DNA of 47,379 nucleotides, taken from NCBI GenBank assembly GCA_966185765.1, contig CBIFVZ010000022.1:1-47379 (forward strand), in the 5' to 3' direction. The number at the start of each line of letters is the position of its first letter. The first letter of the stretch is position 1. The notes beneath the pieces are model-generated. The model was given only the letters and a program-made list of their open reading frames with translations, ran no database searches and was not told the DNA's origin. Shown one piece after another: positions 17,414 through 26,207 of this stretch. This DNA is from CBIFVZ01 sp966185765 (GTDB taxonomy: Bacteria; Pseudomonadota; Gammaproteobacteria; Enterobacterales; Enterobacteriaceae). The position numbers and the translations under genes were made by a program.

Positions 17414-18229
17414 TTACTTAAAACCCTTTTGCTCTTTTATCAGCTCCCATGCCTTCTGAATTTCCTGCGTTTTCTGCTTTGCCATTTCAATCATCTCCGG
17501 CGGCAGACCTTTGGCAACCAGCTTATCAGGATGATGTTCACTCATAAGCTTGCGGTACGCGCGCTTAATGGTGGCCTGGTCATCATTGGGATTCACGCCG
17601 AGCACATCGCAGGCATCTGCAAGCGTGGGGCCACGCTGCGCCTGCGCGCTGCCGTGGCTATAGCCCCCCTGTCCACCTGCATCGCCAAACGAGGCGCCGC
17701 CCTGCATCATGCGAATAAAGTGCTCAAACTGCGCCGGGGAAATGCCCAACTCTTCACCGATCACCAACAACACATCACGTTCGTTGGGATGTAGCGAACC
17801 GTCTGACAGTGCAGCACGGACCTGTATTTCCAGAAACATCCTAATCAAATCAAAGCGGCCAAAACAGACGCTGCGCAGCTGACGCATCTTCTCGCGCAGT
17901 GGATAGCCGTTTTGCTTACCGGTGCGAAACGCCTGCTGGGCCGCAGTACGTGACTCACCGTGCAGTTGCATCTGGTCCATGAACCGTGACGCGAGCTGAA
18001 TATCGGTCTCGGTCACACGCCCTTTTGATTTGGTCAGATGGCCCATCACCTCAAAGGTGGTGGCAAAAAATATCGCCTGACGCTGCTGTTGCCCGGCAAA
18101 CCACGTGGTGCGACGCGCGCGCGCGCGGTCAAACATATGGCCGATAATAAGCCCGGCAACCACGCCCCAGAAGCCGCCGCCCATGAATAACGCCATGCCT
18201 ACGCCAATCACTTTTCCCAAATACTGCAT
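17414..18229 (-). CDS. djlA: DjlA, membrane-anchored J-domain co-chaperone
   Basis: Type III DnaJ-family co-chaperone of DnaK in the inner membrane, linked in E. coli to colanic-acid (Rcs) induction. 271 aa as in E. coli. A Gly-rich N-terminal membrane segment (about 6-31, GMALFMGGGFWGVVAGLIIG) is followed by a TerB-like central domain (about 50-175) and a C-terminal J domain with the catalytic HPD in SEHHPDKLVAKG. A short Gly-rich linker (GDAGGQGGYSHGSAQ) joins them. Divergent from lptD across a 257-base gap. Confidence 0.96.
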   Translation of the reverse strand: MQYLGKVIGVGMALFMGGGFWGVVAGLIIGHMFDRARARRTTWFAGQQQRQAIFFATTFEVMGHLTKSKGRVTETDIQLASRFMDQMQLHGESRTAAQQAFRTGKQNGYPLREKMRQLRSVCFGRFDLIRMFLEIQVRAALSDGSLHPNERDVLLVIGEELGISPAQFEHFIRMMQGGASFGDAGGQGGYSHGSAQAQRGPTLADACDVLGVNPNDDQATIKRAYRKLMSEHHPDKLVAKGLPPEMIEMAKQKTQEIQKAWELIKEQKGFK

Positions 18230-18486
18230 ATACTCCCCAAATCGTCATGCCGACTGACAGAATTTGCATTATCATACCCGTCATTCTGAACGCTGCATAA
18301 CGACCCGGCGCAATTCCGGCACGAGATGTACGCCCTGCGCCTGAAAATGGACGCGTAAGCAACAAAATCCTGCTCCAGCTGCCTGAATTATTTAGGCCGT
18401 AAAGCTGGCGTGCAGCTACCGAGTAAGTTAGTCTCTGGTCGTTTGCCGATGCGTAGCCACTGATGACGGAACAACGAAAAAAACGT

Positions 18487-20859
18487 ATGAAAAAACGTAT
18501 TCCCACCTTGCTGGCCACTCTGATTGGTTCAGCGATTTATAGCCAACAAGGGATGGCTGCCGACCTCGCCTCGCAGTGTATGCTCGGCGTACCCAGCTAC
18601 AATCGTCCTCTGGTACAGGGCGATGCTAACCAGTTGCCTGTGACTATCAACGCCGAGAACGCCAAAGGCGATTATCCGGAGCGCGCCGTATTTAGCGGTA
18701 ACGTTGATATCGAACAGGGCAACAGCCGCCTGCAGGCCGACGAAGTTCAGCTGCATCAAAAACAGGTGGCAGGTCAGGCCGACCCGGTTCGCACGGTCGA
18801 CGCGTTGGGTAATGTGCATTACGACGATAATCAGGTCATTCTGAAAGGTCCGAAAGCCTGGTCCAATCTGAATACCAAAGACACCAACGTCTGGCAGGGT
18901 GACTATCAGATGGTTGGTCGCCAGGGTCGCGGCACGGCAGACGTCATGAAGCAGCGTGGCGAGAACCGCTACACTATTCTGGAAAACGGCACCTTTACCT
19001 CCTGCCTGCCTGGCACCAATACCTGGAGCGTGGTCGGTAGTGAAGTGATTCATGACCGCGAAGAGCAGGTTGCCGAAATCTGGAACGCGCGTTTTAAAAT
19101 CGGCCCGGTGCCGGTTTTCTACAGCCCCTATCTGCAATTGCCGGTGGGCGATAAGCGCCGTTCTGGCTTTCTTATCCCGAATGCTAAATACAGTCGCAGC
19201 AGTGGTATGGAATTCACTATTCCTTACTACTGGAACATCGCGCCTAACTTCGATGCGACTATTACACCGCACTATTACCAGCAGCGCGGTGGCGTACAGT
19301 GGCAAAATGAGTTCCGCTATCTGACCACGCCAGGTGCCGGTACTATCGCGTTTGATTACCTGGGGTCTGACGATCAGTACACGCAAGATCACCCCAATGA
19401 GAACCGCGATCGTCGCTGGCTGTTCTTCTGGCGTCATGCCGGGGTGATGGACAAAGTATGGCGTTTTAACGCTAACTACACCAAAGTCAGCGACCCGTAT
19501 TACTTCAATGATTTCGATTCCGTCTATGGCGACAGTACTGACGGTTACGCTACGCAGAAATTCAGCGTCGGCTACGCGAATCAGAACTTCGACGCCACCG
19601 TGTCCAGCAAGCAGTTCCAGGTGTTCGACACACAGCGTAACCGTAACTCCTATCGCGCCGAGCCGCAGCTGGATCTGAATTATTACCTCAATGACCTGGG
19701 TCCGTTTGACAGCCATCTGTATGCCCAGGCGGTGCGTTTTACTAACGTTAACGACAACTATCCGGAAGCAACGCGTCTCCACATTGAGCCTACGCTCAGC
19801 CTGCCGATGTCCAATGGCTGGGGTAGCCTGAATACCGAAATGAAAGTCATGGCGACCCACTACCAGCAGAACAATCTGGACCGCTATCGTTACTACGTGC
19901 GTAATAATGCCACGACCAGCGCGGCGGCAGCCAAGCTTGAAGACAGCGTTGACCGCGTAATGCCGCAGTTCAAGATGGACGGTAAGCTGGTATTTGAGCG
20001 TGATATGGACTGGTCACAGGGCTATACCCAGACGCTGGAGCCACGCGCACAGTACCTGTATGTGCCATACCGTAATCAGAGCAATATTAACAACTACGAC
20101 TCTTCATTCCTGCAGTCTGATTATACCGGCCTGTTCCGTGACCGCGCTTACGGTGGCCTGGACCGTATCGCCTCGGCAAACCAGCTCACTACCGGTGTTA
20201 CTTCTCGCGTTTATGATGATGCTGCCATTGAACGTTTTAACGTTTCTGTGGGTCAAATCTACTATTTCACCGAATCCCGTACCGGTGATGACAATATCAA
20301 CTGGGAAAAAGACAAGAAAACCGGGGCGATTGCCTGGGCAGGCGACACCTACTGGCGCATCACCGATCGCTGGGGTCTGCGCGGTGGGGTGCAATATGAT
20401 ACGCGTCTGAGTAACGTTTCTACCGCCAGCGGCGTTGTGGAATACCGTAAAGATGCTGACCGACTGATGCAGCTGAACTACCGCTACGCCAGTCCGGAAT
20501 ATATTCGCGCTACACTGCCGTCTTTCTCTTCCTCTGCGCGCTATAAAGAGGGGATTTCTCAGGTGGGCGTCACCGCAAGCTGGCCGGTTGTCGACCGGTG
20601 GTCATTAGTGGGTGCGTATTATTACGACACTAATGCCCATCAGCCAGCCGACCAGATGGTGGGTGTACAGTATAACTCCTGCTGTTACGCTATCCGCGTC
20701 GGTTACGAGCGTAAGCTCAACGGTTGGGAAAATAATAAGAGCGCGTTTGACGAAAGAATTGGTTTCAATATCGAGCTGCGCGGCCTGAGTTCCAACTACG
20801 GCCTGGGCACGCAGCGTATGCTGCGCTCGAACATTCTGCCGTACCAGAACTCGCTATAA
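18487..20859 (+). CDS. lptD: LptD, LPS-assembly outer-membrane protein
   Basis: Outer-membrane beta-barrel that, with LptE, inserts LPS into the outer leaflet. 790 aa (E. coli 784). Signal peptide ends YSQQGMAA, followed by the periplasmic OstA domain (about 55-200) and a long barrel. The four structural cysteines are present: one in ASQCMLG, one in TSCLPG, and the pair in NSCCYAI. ATG 18487 gives MKKRIPTLLATLIGSAIY, the standard N-terminus; an in-frame ATG eight codons upstream is less likely. It heads lptD-surA-pdxA-rsmA-apaG-apaH, spaced 52 bases from surA. Confidence 0.97.
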   Translation: MKKRIPTLLATLIGSAIYSQQGMAADLASQCMLGVPSYNRPLVQGDANQLPVTINAENAKGDYPERAVFSGNVDIEQGNSRLQADEVQLHQKQVAGQADPVRTVDALGNVHYDDNQVILKGPKAWSNLNTKDTNVWQGDYQMVGRQGRGTADVMKQRGENRYTILENGTFTSCLPGTNTWSVVGSEVIHDREEQVAEIWNARFKIGPVPVFYSPYLQLPVGDKRRSGFLIPNAKYSRSSGMEFTIPYYWNIAPNFDATITPHYYQQRGGVQWQNEFRYLTTPGAGTIAFDYLGSDDQYTQDHPNENRDRRWLFFWRHAGVMDKVWRFNANYTKVSDPYYFNDFDSVYGDSTDGYATQKFSVGYANQNFDATVSSKQFQVFDTQRNRNSYRAEPQLDLNYYLNDLGPFDSHLYAQAVRFTNVNDNYPEATRLHIEPTLSLPMSNGWGSLNTEMKVMATHYQQNNLDRYRYYVRNNATTSAAAAKLEDSVDRVMPQFKMDGKLVFERDMDWSQGYTQTLEPRAQYLYVPYRNQSNINNYDSSFLQSDYTGLFRDRAYGGLDRIASANQLTTGVTSRVYDDAAIERFNVSVGQIYYFTESRTGDDNINWEKDKKTGAIAWAGDTYWRITDRWGLRGGVQYDTRLSNVSTASGVVEYRKDADRLMQLNYRYASPEYIRATLPSFSSSARYKEGISQVGVTASWPVVDRWSLVGAYYYDTNAHQPADQMVGVQYNSCCYAIRVGYERKLNGWENNKSAFDERIGFNIELRGLSSNYGLGTQRMLRSNILPYQNSL

Positions 20860-20911
20860 TGTGATGTTAAAAATAAATCCGCTATGCGGTTTAATCAGAA
20901 ATGGAAAGTGT

Positions 20912-22204
20912 ATGAAGAACTGGAGAACGCTGCTTCTCGGTATCGCTCTGGTAGCGAATACCTCCTTCGCCGCCCCACAAGTTGTTGATAAGGTCGCCGC
21001 TGTAGTGAATAACGGCGTTGTGCTTGAAAGCGACGTTAACGGCCTGATGCAGTCTGTAAAACTGAATGCCATGCAGACCGGCCAGCAGCTTCCGGACGAT
21101 AACACGCTGCGCCATCAGATTCTGGAGCGCCTGATTGTCGATCAGGTCATTCTGCAGATGGGCCAGAAGGGCGGCGTTAATATCAGCGACGAACAGCTTG
21201 ATAAAGCCATCGCCGATATCGCTGCACAAAACAACATGTCTTTAGATCAGATGCGCAGCCGCCTGGCCTACGAAGGGATCAACTATCCGGCTTATCGCAG
21301 CCAGATTCGCAAAGAGATGATCATTTCAGAGGTGCGTAACAGCGAAGTGCGCCGCCGCGTCACCATTTTGCCGCAAGAAGTTGAACAGCTGGCAAAACAG
21401 GTCTCTAACCAGAACGACGCCAGTACCGAGCTTAATCTGAGCCACATCCTGCTGCCGCTGCCGCAAAACCCGACCGCTTCTCAGGTTAATGAAGCAGGCG
21501 CTCAGGCGACCTCCATCGTTGAGCGTGCACGCAGCGGTGAAGACTTTGGCAAACTGGCTATCACCTACTCTGCCGATCAGTCCGCGCTTAAAGGCGGCCA
21601 GATGGGCTGGGGCCGTATTCAGGAACTACCGGGCATTTTCGCCCAGGCACTGACCACCGCGAAAAAAGGCGATGTTATCGGCCCTATCCGCTCTGGCGTT
21701 GGCTTTCATATTCTGAAGGTTAACGACATGCGTGGTGAGTCACAGAACATTTCCGTTACGGAAGTCAAAGCGCGCCACATTCTGCTTAAGCCGTCGCCTA
21801 TCATGACCGATCAGCAGGCGCGCCTGAAGCTTGAAGAGATTGCGTCTGATATCCGTAGCGGCAAAACCACCTTTGCCGAAGCGGCGAAAGAGTTCTCACA
21901 GGATCCTGGCTCTGCTAACCAGGGTGGCGATCTGGGTTGGTCGATGCCGGATATCTACGATCCGGCGTTCCGTGATGCGCTGATGCGCCTGAACAAAGGC
22001 CAGCTGAGCGCGCCAGTTCATTCCACTTTTGGCTGGCACCTAATTGAGCTGCTGGACACCCGTAAGGTGGATAAGACCGATGCCGCGCAAAAAGATCGCG
22101 CCTATCGCATGCTGTTCAACCGTAAGTTCGCTGAAGAAGCGCAAACCTGGATGCAGGAGCAACGCGCCAGCGCTTACGTAAAAATCCTGGACGGCAATGG
22201 CTAA
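20912..22204 (+). CDS. surA: SurA, periplasmic chaperone and peptidyl-prolyl isomerase
   Basis: Periplasmic chaperone that escorts outer-membrane barrels, LptD included, to the BAM complex. 430 aa (E. coli 428). Signal peptide MKNWRTLLLGIALVANTSFA is cleaved before APQVVDKV. Two parvulin domains are clear, each with a histidine-containing start (LNLSHILLPL near 175, VKARHILLKP near 285) and GWGRIQELPG or GGDLGWSMPD motifs. ATG 20912 is chosen over an in-frame ATG 17 codons earlier because it gives a proper signal peptide and matches the family. It overlaps pdxA by 8 bases. Confidence 0.97.
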   Translation: MKNWRTLLLGIALVANTSFAAPQVVDKVAAVVNNGVVLESDVNGLMQSVKLNAMQTGQQLPDDNTLRHQILERLIVDQVILQMGQKGGVNISDEQLDKAIADIAAQNNMSLDQMRSRLAYEGINYPAYRSQIRKEMIISEVRNSEVRRRVTILPQEVEQLAKQVSNQNDASTELNLSHILLPLPQNPTASQVNEAGAQATSIVERARSGEDFGKLAITYSADQSALKGGQMGWGRIQELPGIFAQALTTAKKGDVIGPIRSGVGFHILKVNDMRGESQNISVTEVKARHILLKPSPIMTDQQARLKLEEIASDIRSGKTTFAEAAKEFSQDPGSANQGGDLGWSMPDIYDPAFRDALMRLNKGQLSAPVHSTFGWHLIELLDTRKVDKTDAAQKDRAYRMLFNRKFAEEAQTWMQEQRASAYVKILDGNG

Positions 22205-23186
22205 TACTCCCCGTGTGGTCATCACTCCCGGCGAACCCGCCGGGATTGGCCCAGACCTGGTTATTGCGCTTGCACAACACGACTGGCCCGTTGAGCTGGT
22301 CGTTTGTGCTTCTGAGACACTGTTGGCCGAGCGAGCGGCGCTGCTCGGTCACACCCTTGAGTTTCTTCCCTGGCAACCGCATCTCCCTGCCCGCCCACAG
22401 CGCGCAGGCACACTGACCGTTCTGCCCGTGGCGTTACATGCGCCAGTTACACCCGGCAAACTCGATGCGCGTAACGGCAACTATGTTGTCGACACGCTGG
22501 CTCGCGCCTGCGACGGCTGCCTCAGCGGTGAGTTTGCTGCGGTGGTGACCGGCCCGGTGCACAAAGGCATTATCAACGACGCTGGCGTGGCATTTACCGG
22601 CCATACGGAGTTCTTTGAAGCCCGCTCAGGCAGTACGAAAGTGGTGATGATGCTGGCAACAGAAGAGCTTCGCGTGGCGCTCGCGACTACGCACCTGCCA
22701 CTAAGGGCGGTAGCGGATGCCATCACGCCTGCCTTGTTGCGCCAGGTACTGGCTATTTTACATCACGATTTGCAGACCAAATTTGGTATCACTCGCCCGC
22801 ATATTCTGGTCAGCGGCCTCAATCCACATGCTGGTGAGAGCGGCCATATGGGTACTGAGGAAATGGATACCATCATTCCCGTGCTTAACGAAATGCGCGC
22901 TGGCGGTATGCATCTCACGGGTCCGCTGCCTGCAGATACCCTGTTCCAGCCGAAATATCTTGAAAGTGCCGATGCCGTGCTGGCGATGTACCACGATCAG
23001 GGACTTCCCGTGCTAAAATACCAGGGCTTTGGCCGTGCGGTGAATATTACGCTTGGCCTGCCTTTCATTCGCACATCGGTTGACCACGGTACCGCTCTTG
23101 AACTTGCGGGTCAGGGGACCGCCGATGTCGGCAGTTTTATTACGGCGCTTAATCTCGCCACGAAAATGATTTTTAACAGTCAATGA
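22197..23186 (+). CDS. pdxA: PdxA, 4-hydroxythreonine-4-phosphate dehydrogenase
   Basis: NAD-dependent step of pyridoxal 5'-phosphate synthesis; the product is used by PdxJ. 329 aa, as in E. coli. Opening motif VVITPGEPAGIGPDL, then HKGIINDAGVAFTGHTEFF with a metal-site His, a second metal region SGLNPHAGESGHMG, and AMYHDQGLPVLKY. It overlaps surA by 8 bases and rsmA by 4 (ATGA), so translation is coupled. Confidence 0.97.
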   Translation: MANTPRVVITPGEPAGIGPDLVIALAQHDWPVELVVCASETLLAERAALLGHTLEFLPWQPHLPARPQRAGTLTVLPVALHAPVTPGKLDARNGNYVVDTLARACDGCLSGEFAAVVTGPVHKGIINDAGVAFTGHTEFFEARSGSTKVVMMLATEELRVALATTHLPLRAVADAITPALLRQVLAILHHDLQTKFGITRPHILVSGLNPHAGESGHMGTEEMDTIIPVLNEMRAGGMHLTGPLPADTLFQPKYLESADAVLAMYHDQGLPVLKYQGFGRAVNITLGLPFIRTSVDHGTALELAGQGTADVGSFITALNLATKMIFNSQ

Positions 23187-24004
23187 ATAATCGAGTTCAC
23201 CAGGGCCACCTCGCCCGCAAACGCTTCGGGCAAAACTTTCTCAATGACCCGTTCATTATCGACAGCATCGTCAGTGCGATTAACCCGCAAAAAGGCGAAG
23301 CGCTGGTTGAAATCGGCCCGGGTCTGGCGGCACTGACCGAACCCGTGGGCGAACGCCTCGACAAGCTGACCGTCATCGAACTCGACCGCGATCTGGCCGC
23401 ACGCCTGAAAACGCATCCGTTTCTTGGCCCTAAGCTAACCATTTATCAGCAGGATGCCATGACAATGGACTTCGGCGAGCTTTCCCGCCAGGAAGGCCAG
23501 CCGCTGCGCGTGTTTGGCAACCTGCCGTATAATATTTCCACGCCGCTGATGTTCCACCTGTTTAGCTATACTGATGCCATAAAGGACATGCACTTTATGC
23601 TGCAAAAAGAGGTGGTCAATCGCCTGGTGGCTGGCCCAAACAGCAAAGCCTATGGCCGCTTAAGCGTGATGGCACAGTACTATTGCCAGGTAATTCCGGT
23701 ACTGGAAGTGCCGCCAGGCTCCTTTACGCCGCCGCCGAAGGTTGATTCGGCTGTTGTGCGCCTGGTTCCGCATGCGCAATTACCGCATCAGGTAAAAGAG
23801 CTGCGTATTCTGAGCAGACTGACAACCGAAGCCTTTAACCAGCGCCGCAAAACGATTCGTAACAGCCTGGGGAATCTGTTCAGCCCAGAAGTGCTGACAG
23901 AATTGGGTATCGATCCCGCGCTGCGTGCAGAAAACGTATCCGTGGCGCAGTACTGCCTGATGGCAAACCATCTGGCAGAGAATCCGCTACCGAAGGAGAG
24001 CTGA
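23183..24004 (+). CDS. rsmA: RsmA (KsgA), 16S rRNA dimethyladenosine transferase
   Basis: Dimethylates A1518 and A1519 of 16S rRNA with S-adenosylmethionine, a late step of 30S maturation. 273 aa as in E. coli. Motifs: RKRFGQNFLND near the start, EIGPGLAALTEPV (SAM binding), VIELDRDLA, and catalytic NLPYNISTPLMF at about residue 113. It overlaps pdxA by 4 bases; apaG starts 3 bases after its stop. Loss in E. coli gives kasugamycin resistance. Confidence 0.97.
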   Translation: MNNRVHQGHLARKRFGQNFLNDPFIIDSIVSAINPQKGEALVEIGPGLAALTEPVGERLDKLTVIELDRDLAARLKTHPFLGPKLTIYQQDAMTMDFGELSRQEGQPLRVFGNLPYNISTPLMFHLFSYTDAIKDMHFMLQKEVVNRLVAGPNSKAYGRLSVMAQYYCQVIPVLEVPPGSFTPPPKVDSAVVRLVPHAQLPHQVKELRILSRLTTEAFNQRRKTIRNSLGNLFSPEVLTELGIDPALRAENVSVAQYCLMANHLAENPLPKES

Positions 24005-24007
24005 GCC

Positions 24008-24385
24008 ATGTCAGATACGCCCCGTGTTTGTGTGCAGGTACAGAGCGTTTACATCGAATCCCAGTCGGCTCCCGATGAGGAACGCTATGTCTTCGCCTAT
24101 ACCGTAACCATTCGCAATCTGGGGCACTGTTCGGTCCAGTTACTGGGCCGCTACTGGCTTATTACCAACGGTAACGGGCGTGAAACTGAGGTTCAGGGCG
24201 AGGGCGTTGTTGGCGCCCAGCCACATATTGAACCTGGCGATGACTACCAGTATACCAGCGGTGCCGTCATTGAAACGCCGCTGGGCACCATGCAGGGTCA
24301 TTATGAAATGATCGACGAGCAAGGTCGCCCGTTCCGCCTTGATATTCCGGTCTTCCGACTGGCTGTTCCCATTCTCATTCACTGA
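24008..24385 (+). CDS. apaG: ApaG (CorD), ApaG-domain protein
   Basis: Small beta-sandwich (Ig/FN3-like) protein of 125 aa, the E. coli length. The Gly-rich signature (LITNGNGRETEVQGEGVVG) and the C-terminal MQGHYEMIDEQG segment are typical. In E. coli it is linked to cobalt and magnesium sensitivity (CorD), but its molecular role is not settled. GAGAGCTGAGCC precedes the ATG. It lies between rsmA and apaH with 3- and 7-base gaps, so all three are one transcript. Confidence 0.95.
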   Translation: MSDTPRVCVQVQSVYIESQSAPDEERYVFAYTVTIRNLGHCSVQLLGRYWLITNGNGRETEVQGEGVVGAQPHIEPGDDYQYTSGAVIETPLGTMQGHYEMIDEQGRPFRLDIPVFRLAVPILIH

Positions 24386-24392
24386 TAATCAC

Positions 24393-25244
24393 ATGTCGAC
24401 ATACCTGATTGGCGACGTTCACGGCTGTTACGATGAACTGCTCGCACTGTTAAAGCAGGTTGAGTTTACGCCTGGCAAGGACACGCTGTGGCTGACTGGC
24501 GATCTGGTAGCGCGCGGTCCCGGTTCTCTGGATGTACTCCGTTTTGTGCGCAACCTCGGTGATGCGGTACGCATCGTGCTCGGCAATCACGATCTACATT
24601 TGCTGGCGGTCTATGCGGGCATCAGCCGTAACAAACCCAAAGATCGCGTTAGCGCACTGCTCGAGGCACCCGATGCCGACGAACTGCTTAACTGGCTGCG
24701 CCGCCAGCCTTTGTTGCAGGTCGATGAAGAGAAAAAGCTGGTAATGGCCCACGCCGGGATTACGCCCCAGTGGGATTTGCCGACAGCTGTCAACTGCGCT
24801 CGTGACGTAGAAGCGGTACTGTCCAGCGACAGCTATCCGCTGTTCCTGGATGCCATGTATGGCGATATGCCAAACAACTGGAGTGAAGAGCTGACCGGGC
24901 TGGCACGCCTGCGCTTTATCACGAATGCCCTGACGCGCATGCGCTACTGCTTCCCGAACGGGCAACTGGATATGTACTGTAAGGATACGCCGGAAAATGC
25001 CCCGGCCCCGCTCAAACCCTGGTTTGCCATCCCCGGTCCGGTGTCACAGGCCTACAGTATTGTATTTGGCCACTGGGCTTCGCTTGAAGGTAAAGGAACA
25101 CCTGAAGGTGTTTATGCGCTTGATACCGGCTGTTGCTGGGGCGGCACACTCACCTGCCTGCGCTGGGAAGATAAGGCTGTATTTACCCAGGCCTCACATC
25201 GCCAGAGCAACAATGATGACGAAACGGCGGCGGTGGCTTCGTAA
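24393..25244 (+). CDS. apaH: ApaH, diadenosine tetraphosphatase
   Basis: Symmetrically hydrolyses Ap4A to two ADP and also removes Np4 caps from RNA. 283 aa (E. coli 280). Metallophosphoesterase motifs are intact: GDVHGC (about 7-12), GDLVARGP (about 34-41), GNHD (about 63-66), then VMAHAG and GHWASLEGKG. ATG 24393 gives MSTYLIGDVHGCYDE, aligned with E. coli; an upstream in-frame ATG would extend into apaG. Last gene of the lptD-apaH run; a hairpin 28 bases past the stop begins the repeat element before folA. Confidence 0.97.
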   Translation: MSTYLIGDVHGCYDELLALLKQVEFTPGKDTLWLTGDLVARGPGSLDVLRFVRNLGDAVRIVLGNHDLHLLAVYAGISRNKPKDRVSALLEAPDADELLNWLRRQPLLQVDEEKKLVMAHAGITPQWDLPTAVNCARDVEAVLSSDSYPLFLDAMYGDMPNNWSEELTGLARLRFITNALTRMRYCFPNGQLDMYCKDTPENAPAPLKPWFAIPGPVSQAYSIVFGHWASLEGKGTPEGVYALDTGCCWGGTLTCLRWEDKAVFTQASHRQSNNDDETAAVAS

Positions 25245-25272
25245 CGCTTTTATACATAACCACTGATGTGAA

Positions 25273-25294
25273 AAAGGAGGCTAATGCCTCCTTT
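25273..25294. terminator. Left hairpin flanking repeat copy 1 (apaH terminator)
   Basis: AAAGGAGGC and GCCTCCTTT form a perfect 9-bp stem with loop TAAT, with extra A residues upstream and TTT inside the 3' arm. It can act on both strands. A copy with a one-base difference (loop TAAG) lies at 25436-25457 on the other side of the repeat. Confidence 0.75.
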
Positions 25295-25435
25295 CAGATT
25301 GCTGACAAAGAAGGAAAAAACGTGGTTTTTTCTTCTTTGTGGTTAGCAGACGAAAATCAATGAATTGATTTTCCCTATTTTTTATTGGGTGTCATTCACT
25401 CTGTCTGAGACAGGATGAGGTTTATCATCAGTCTC
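25295..25435 (+). repeat. Structured intergenic repeat, copy 1 (apaH-folA)
   Basis: A 141-base non-coding block that aligns end to end with 45855-45996 at about 87% identity by hand. Structures: a long stem from ACAAAGAAG to CTTCTTTGT with A/T extension (about 25304-25341), a perfect 9-bp stem GAAAATCAA/TTGATTTTC with a TGAA loop (about 25352-25373) that is identical in both copies, a small CTGTC/GACAG stem, and a last stem GATGA/TCATC. It is bounded exactly by two copies of the same terminator hairpin. I do not recognise it as ERIC, REP/BIME or box C from memory. No clear terminal inverted repeats are seen. Confidence 0.85.
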
Positions 25436-25457
25436 AAAGGAGGCTAAGGCCTCCTTT
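25436..25457. terminator. Right hairpin flanking repeat copy 1 (folA terminator)
   Basis: AAAGGAGGC, loop TAAG, GCCTCCTTT: the same 22 bases as at 25273-25294 apart from one loop base. It lies 13 bases past the folA stop on the minus strand, where it is the natural folA terminator. Confidence 0.78.
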
Positions 25458-25470
25458 TGATTGCTCGCTT

Positions 25471-25953
25471 TTACTCGCGTCGCTCCAGGATTTCAAAAAA
25501 ACAACCGTGTGAATTGTTCTCGTCCGCGTCGCGAAACTCGCTGAACACCGGCTGCCATTCATCCGGCTCGTATTCGGGGAAGTGCGTATCGCCTTCTACC
25601 TCAACATCTATGTGCGTCAGATAGAGGCGCTGGGCCAGCGGCAGGAATTGCTCATAGATGCGGCCACCGCCAATCACCATAATCTCTCCCACATCGCCAC
25701 CGGCTGCAATAGCGTCGTCAACCGAACTCACCCAGGTGACACGTTCATCCGTCCCTGGATGACGGCTGATAACAATATTCTTCCTGTCCGGGAGCGGACG
25801 GCCAATAGATTCCCAGGTCAGGCGTCCCATAATGACCGGTTTGTTAAGCGTATTACGTTTAAACCAGGCGAGATCCGCCGGTAAATTCCACGGCATGGCG
25901 TTTTCCATACCAATAACGCGATCTGCCGCCAGTGCAGCAATCAGACTGATCAT
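25471..25953 (-). CDS. folA: FolA, dihydrofolate reductase
   Basis: Reduces dihydrofolate to tetrahydrofolate with NADPH; the target of trimethoprim. 160 aa (E. coli 159). Active-site Trp22, Asp27 and Phe31 are present, as are the Met20 loop, VIGGGRIYEQFL (93-104) and Thr113. Compared with E. coli, position 45 in the NADPH-phosphate-binding RHT motif is Leu (MGRLTWESIG); Cys85 is Gly and one C-terminal residue is added. Other residues known for trimethoprim resistance (Pro21, Trp30, Ile94) look wild type. Divergent from the exporter gene at 26208. Confidence 0.97.
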   Translation of the reverse strand: MISLIAALAADRVIGMENAMPWNLPADLAWFKRNTLNKPVIMGRLTWESIGRPLPDRKNIVISRHPGTDERVTWVSSVDDAIAAGGDVGEIMVIGGGRIYEQFLPLAQRLYLTHIDVEVEGDTHFPEYEPDEWQPVFSEFRDADENNSHGCFFEILERRE

Positions 25954-26207
25954 GTGAAAAATCTCAGGGGATGAAAATTGTCGCCACTATACGGAAAGCA
26001 TAATCTGGCGTCGACTGTCTGCCGACCAATTTTTACTGCCGTTATCCGACAGCATCTGGATAGCATGGCAGACAGTATAACGGGACCGCTGATTGTTACG
26101 CGTAAAGTAATTGCAACGGCGCGTAAATAAAAGCCATGATCCGTACTACACGCTTTGTCAGCAAGCGGGTATAGTGACGCCATTGTCTCTTTTATGGGCG
26201 TTTCGCC

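Noticed and set aside
18529..19860. 443-codon antisense frame across lptD
   Set aside because: lptD is certain from its full-length match; the opposite frame is open only because of codon bias.
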